Assembly: GCA_023390705.1 (NCBI GenBank)
Contig: JAEWCI010000496.1
Location: 1-10,862 of the forward strand
Length of the DNA: 10,862 nucleotides
From: Pseudomonadota bacterium
GTDB taxonomy: Bacteria; Pseudomonadota; Alphaproteobacteria; Acetobacterales; Acetobacteraceae
Reading direction: 5' to 3'
The position numbers and the translations under genes are program-made. Position 1 is the stretch's first letter. Each line of letters begins with the position of its first letter. A model generated the notes under the pieces. That model ran no database searches. It saw nothing but the letters and a program-made list of their open reading frames with translations, and was not told the origin of the DNA. Below are positions 7,654 through 10,862 of the stretch, in pieces.

Positions 7654-8607
7654 ATGATCATGGCCTACCGCCGGGCGGTGCTTGGCGTGGCGGCGGCTCT
7701 GCCGCTTGCCCGCCCCGGCATCGCCCAGGGCTTCCCGGCCCGGCCCATCCAGTTGATCGTGCCCTTCGCGCCGGGCGGCGGCACCGATATCAGCGCCCGC
7801 CATTACGCCAATGCCGCCGCGCGCCTCGGCGTGCCGATGCAGGTGGTGCCGATGGCCGGTGCCGGTGGCGCCCGCGGTTCCCGCACCGCCGCCGAGGCCG
7901 CGCCGGATGGCTACACCCTGCTGTTCGGCACCATGGGCTCGACCATCACCGCAGCGCTGCTGCACAGCGTCGGCTACCAGCCCGACAGCTTCGACCCCAT
8001 CGCCATCGTCGGCACGCCCTCCTTCATCTTTGCGGTCGGCGGGCAATCGGCCATCCGCAGCGTGGCGGATCTGGTGGCGGCGGCGCGGCGCACGCAGATC
8101 AGCTACGGCTCGGCCGGGGCCGGCAGCTCGACCAACCTGGTAGTGGAGCTGTTTGCCCGCCGCATCGGGGCGGAATTCCTGCACATTCCCTTCAACGGCA
8201 GCGCCGAGGCGCTGACCGCCATGCTGGGCGGCCATGTGGAACTGACCGTGCCGACCACCGGCTCCACCCTGCCGCCGATGCGCAGCGGCCATGTGCGCGG
8301 CATCGCCATCACCGCGGAAGCACGCTCGGCCGAGGCGCCGGACCTGCCGACGCTGCGCGAATCGGGCGTCGATCTCGTCTTCTACAATTGGCGCGGCATC
8401 CTGGCGCCGCGCGGCCTGCCGCGGGAGGTGGCCGCCAGTCTTACCGACCTCTCGCGCCGCATCGTCGCGGAGCCGGAATTCGCCCGGCAATTCACGCATG
8501 CGGAAGGCGAGCCGCCGGTGTTCCGCGACAGCGCGGCCTTCGCCCGCCAGATTGCCGAGGAGACGGAAGCGCAACGCGACATCGTCGCCGCCCTGCGGCG
8601 GCGCTGA
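7654..8607 (+). CDS. Bug/TctC-family periplasmic solute-binding protein
   Basis: This is an extracytoplasmic substrate-binding protein of the Bug (TctC) family, which captures small, usually carboxylated, solutes for tripartite tricarboxylate transporters. From ATG 7654 it has 317 residues, typical for the family. A signal peptide spans about residues 1-25 (YRRAVLGVAAALPLARPGIAQ, cut near AQ|G); its Arg6-Arg7 pair with a following RRAVL resembles a Tat signal. The mature protein opens with PARPIQLIVPFAPGGGTD, the family signature. Further Bug hallmarks are DGYTLLFGT, ISYGSAGAGSSTNLVVELF, HIPFNGSAEALTAMLGGHVE and APDLPTLRESG. ATG 7654 lies 8 nt after AGGGAG (7640-7645); ATG 7648 (2 nt) and ATG 7660 (14 nt) are less well spaced. 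No TctA or TctB membrane partner is present, so it is an orphan receptor here and its ligand cannot be read from sequence. Confidence 0.93.
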   Translation: MIMAYRRAVLGVAAALPLARPGIAQGFPARPIQLIVPFAPGGGTDISARHYANAAARLGVPMQVVPMAGAGGARGSRTAAEAAPDGYTLLFGTMGSTITAALLHSVGYQPDSFDPIAIVGTPSFIFAVGGQSAIRSVADLVAAARRTQISYGSAGAGSSTNLVVELFARRIGAEFLHIPFNGSAEALTAMLGGHVELTVPTTGSTLPPMRSGHVRGIAITAEARSAEAPDLPTLRESGVDLVFYNWRGILAPRGLPREVAASLTDLSRRIVAEPEFARQFTHAEGEPPVFRDSAAFARQIAEETEAQRDIVAALRRR

Positions 8608-8610
8608 TAC

Positions 8611-8642
8611 CCGGCGCAGAAAGTCTCGGCTTTCGGGGCCGG
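8611..8642. terminator. Hairpin between convergent Bug and MOSC genes
   Basis: CCGGC (8611-8615) with GCCGG (8638-8642) and GAAAG (8619-8623) with CTTTC (8630-8634) make a two-part stem with a 3x3 internal loop and a 6-nt apical loop, starting 3 nt after the Bug stop codon. Being palindromic, it could end transcription from either side. A second pairing, CATCGC/GCGATG (8671-8676 with 8694-8699), lies nearer the MOSC stop. Neither has a clear T-tract. Confidence 0.4.
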
Positions 8643-8743
8643 CCACCAGCGCACAGGGTCGCCGGCTCCGCATCGCAGATTTGCCGCTTTGCCGCGATGG
8701 GGGGCCGGCGTGGCGGCCGCGCGCCAAAGCCAACCGGCGCTCT

Positions 8744-9514
8744 TCAGTGCAGCAACTCGCCTTCCAGCGGCTCCAGCGCGTCGCCAACCGCAATGCGGCC
8801 CCCTTCCAGTACTTCGGCATAGATGCCGAGGTCAGCATGACCGAAATGCTGCCGCAGCCAACGCGGCGGGTCGGCGTCGCGCTCCGCGGTTTCCGGGTTC
8901 ACCTCGGTCGCCGGGCAGCGGGAGATGCGCTTGAAGACGCGCAGCCGCGCCGTGCCCAACTGGATCTCCTGGCCCAGCAGGTCGAACTCCGCCCAGGGCA
9001 GGCCGCCTGAAACATAGATATTGGCCCGGAAGCGCAGCGGGTCGAGCCGCGTGCCGGCCGTCGCTTCCAGCGCATGCAGGCTGGCCAGGCCGATGATCGA
9101 GACGCACTTCCTCGCGACATCGGTGAAATTATGCCCCTCAGCCTCGACGAAGCGCGGCGTGCCACGCGCCTCCGGGCCGAGCTGCGCCGCGAGGAAGCCG
9201 GCGATGGCGTTCCTTCCGGCTTCGGTGCGGGTATCGCCCAGCAAGGGGGCGCCTTCCGGCGGGCGGATGGCCAGCACGCCGCTGCGGGGGTCGAAGGCGC
9301 TGTGCAGCAGGGCGAGTCGGGCATTCATCGCAAGGCAGGCGAAATGCCGCTTCGGCAGCCAGGCGGGCGCGGCGGCATCGAAGGGGGCGTCGCCCTGGGC
9401 CAGGGCGAAGCGGCGGTCATGCGGCAGGCAGGCGCCAGGGGATAGCTGGACCTCCTCCAGCGCTTCGGCCGTCAGGCCCTTCACCGGGTAGCGGTAGATG
9501 TGCTCGATCCGCAT
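8744..9514 (-). CDS. MOSC-domain molybdenum-cofactor protein (mARC/YcbX-like, short form)
   Basis: The 256-residue product has an N-terminal MOSC_N beta-barrel domain (MRIEHIYRYPVKGLTAEALE onward) and a C-terminal MOSC domain. Proteins of this kind bind sulfurated molybdenum cofactor and, in the mARC/YcbX branch, reduce N-hydroxylated compounds. Cys200, in RISRCPATEVNPETAERD, is at the position of the conserved MOSC cysteine that ligates molybdenum in mARC; the following NPETAERD replaces the usual DP-x-TG. The chain ends about 56 residues after the cysteine, so the C-terminal [2Fe-2S] ferredoxin domain of E. coli YcbX (369 aa) is absent, and a separate electron donor would be needed. The start at 9514 is chosen because MRIEHIYRYPVKG is the normal family beginning, with AAGGA 10 nt upstream; the frame continues to 9700, but that part would overlap clpB. 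It is transcribed towards the Bug gene and away from clpB. The substrate is unknown. Confidence 0.88.
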   Translation of the reverse strand: MRIEHIYRYPVKGLTAEALEEVQLSPGACLPHDRRFALAQGDAPFDAAAPAWLPKRHFACLAMNARLALLHSAFDPRSGVLAIRPPEGAPLLGDTRTEAGRNAIAGFLAAQLGPEARGTPRFVEAEGHNFTDVARKCVSIIGLASLHALEATAGTRLDPLRFRANIYVSGGLPWAEFDLLGQEIQLGTARLRVFKRISRCPATEVNPETAERDADPPRWLRQHFGHADLGIYAEVLEGGRIAVGDALEPLEGELLH

Positions 9515-9537
9515 GGGCAAAAATTCCTTGGCCGGCT

Positions 9538-9569
9538 CTTGAAGCAGCGCAATGCGGTTTACCACATTC
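9538..9569 (+). promoter_or_regulatory. Candidate heat-shock (RpoH) promoter for clpB
   Basis: CTTGAAG (9538-9544) matches the -35 of heat-shock sigma-32 promoters (CTTGAAA) at 6 of 7 positions. After 17 bp, CCACATTC (9562-9569) matches CCCCATNT at 5 of 7 fixed positions. The arrangement would start transcription about 65 nt before clpB. A sigma-70 reading of the same bases (TTGAAG and CACATT) is also possible. A small hairpin, CTGCC/GGCAG (9592-9596 with 9605-9609), lies in the resulting leader. Confidence 0.35.
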
Positions 9570-9641
9570 ACGGCAACCATGGCGTTCGCTGCTGCCTCAT
9601 AAGGGGCAGGGAATGTCGGTAGCCTCAATCGGAGGGACCTG

Positions 9642-10862
<1,221 letters not shown>

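Noticed and set aside
7564..8838. 424-codon minus-strand open frame opposite the Bug gene
   Set aside because: It overlaps the whole Bug gene and the hairpins around it; its translation has no family features.

Overview
The window is about 68-70% GC by eye and reads as chromosomal DNA from an alphaproteobacterium, most likely Acetobacteraceae (Roseomonas-like). The grounds are the prfA-prmC-DUF4167 gene order (DUF4167 is, to my knowledge, an alphaproteobacterial family), a Bug/TctC-type binding protein of the kind expanded in such genomes, and the strong GC3 bias. The genus is an inference; no rRNA is present to confirm it.

Layout. Positions 85-5264 hold five plus-strand genes of core metabolism and translation: ispG (isoprenoid synthesis), hisS (histidyl-tRNA synthetase), prfA (release factor 1), prmC (the methyltransferase that modifies the RF1 GGQ glutamine) and a small DUF4167 protein. 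hisS and prfA overlap by ATGA, and prfA and prmC are adjacent. Hairpins without a T-tract follow the DUF4167 gene. A 460-bp gap (5265-5724) then holds a matched pair of short palindromes, a promoter with a perfect TTGACA -35 box, and a TPP riboswitch that leads into thiC (5725-7545). thiC is followed by two strong hairpins and then a Bug-family periplasmic binding protein (7654-8607). A minus-strand MOSC-domain protein (8744-9514) converges on that gene. Finally clpB starts at 9642 and runs off the right edge with 407 codons visible; a possible heat-shock promoter lies upstream of it.

How the genes work together. PrfA and PrmC are enzyme and substrate in one transcription unit. thiC is an autonomous thiamine-pyrimidine gene under TPP feedback, and its leader contains a readable switching mechanism: an SD-masking hairpin plus an exact 8-nt complement between aptamer and leader that could act as anti-sequestor. 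The thiC, Bug and MOSC genes appear to sit between two neighbours (DUF4167 and clpB) that I recall as adjacent in other alphaproteobacteria, so they look like a later insertion into a conserved block.

I see no CRISPR array, tRNA, rRNA, transposase, phage gene or defence system. Nothing here amounts to a clearly new biological system. The least explained features are the twin palindromes at 5346-5396, the riboswitch expression platform, and the heavily structured thiC-Bug spacer.
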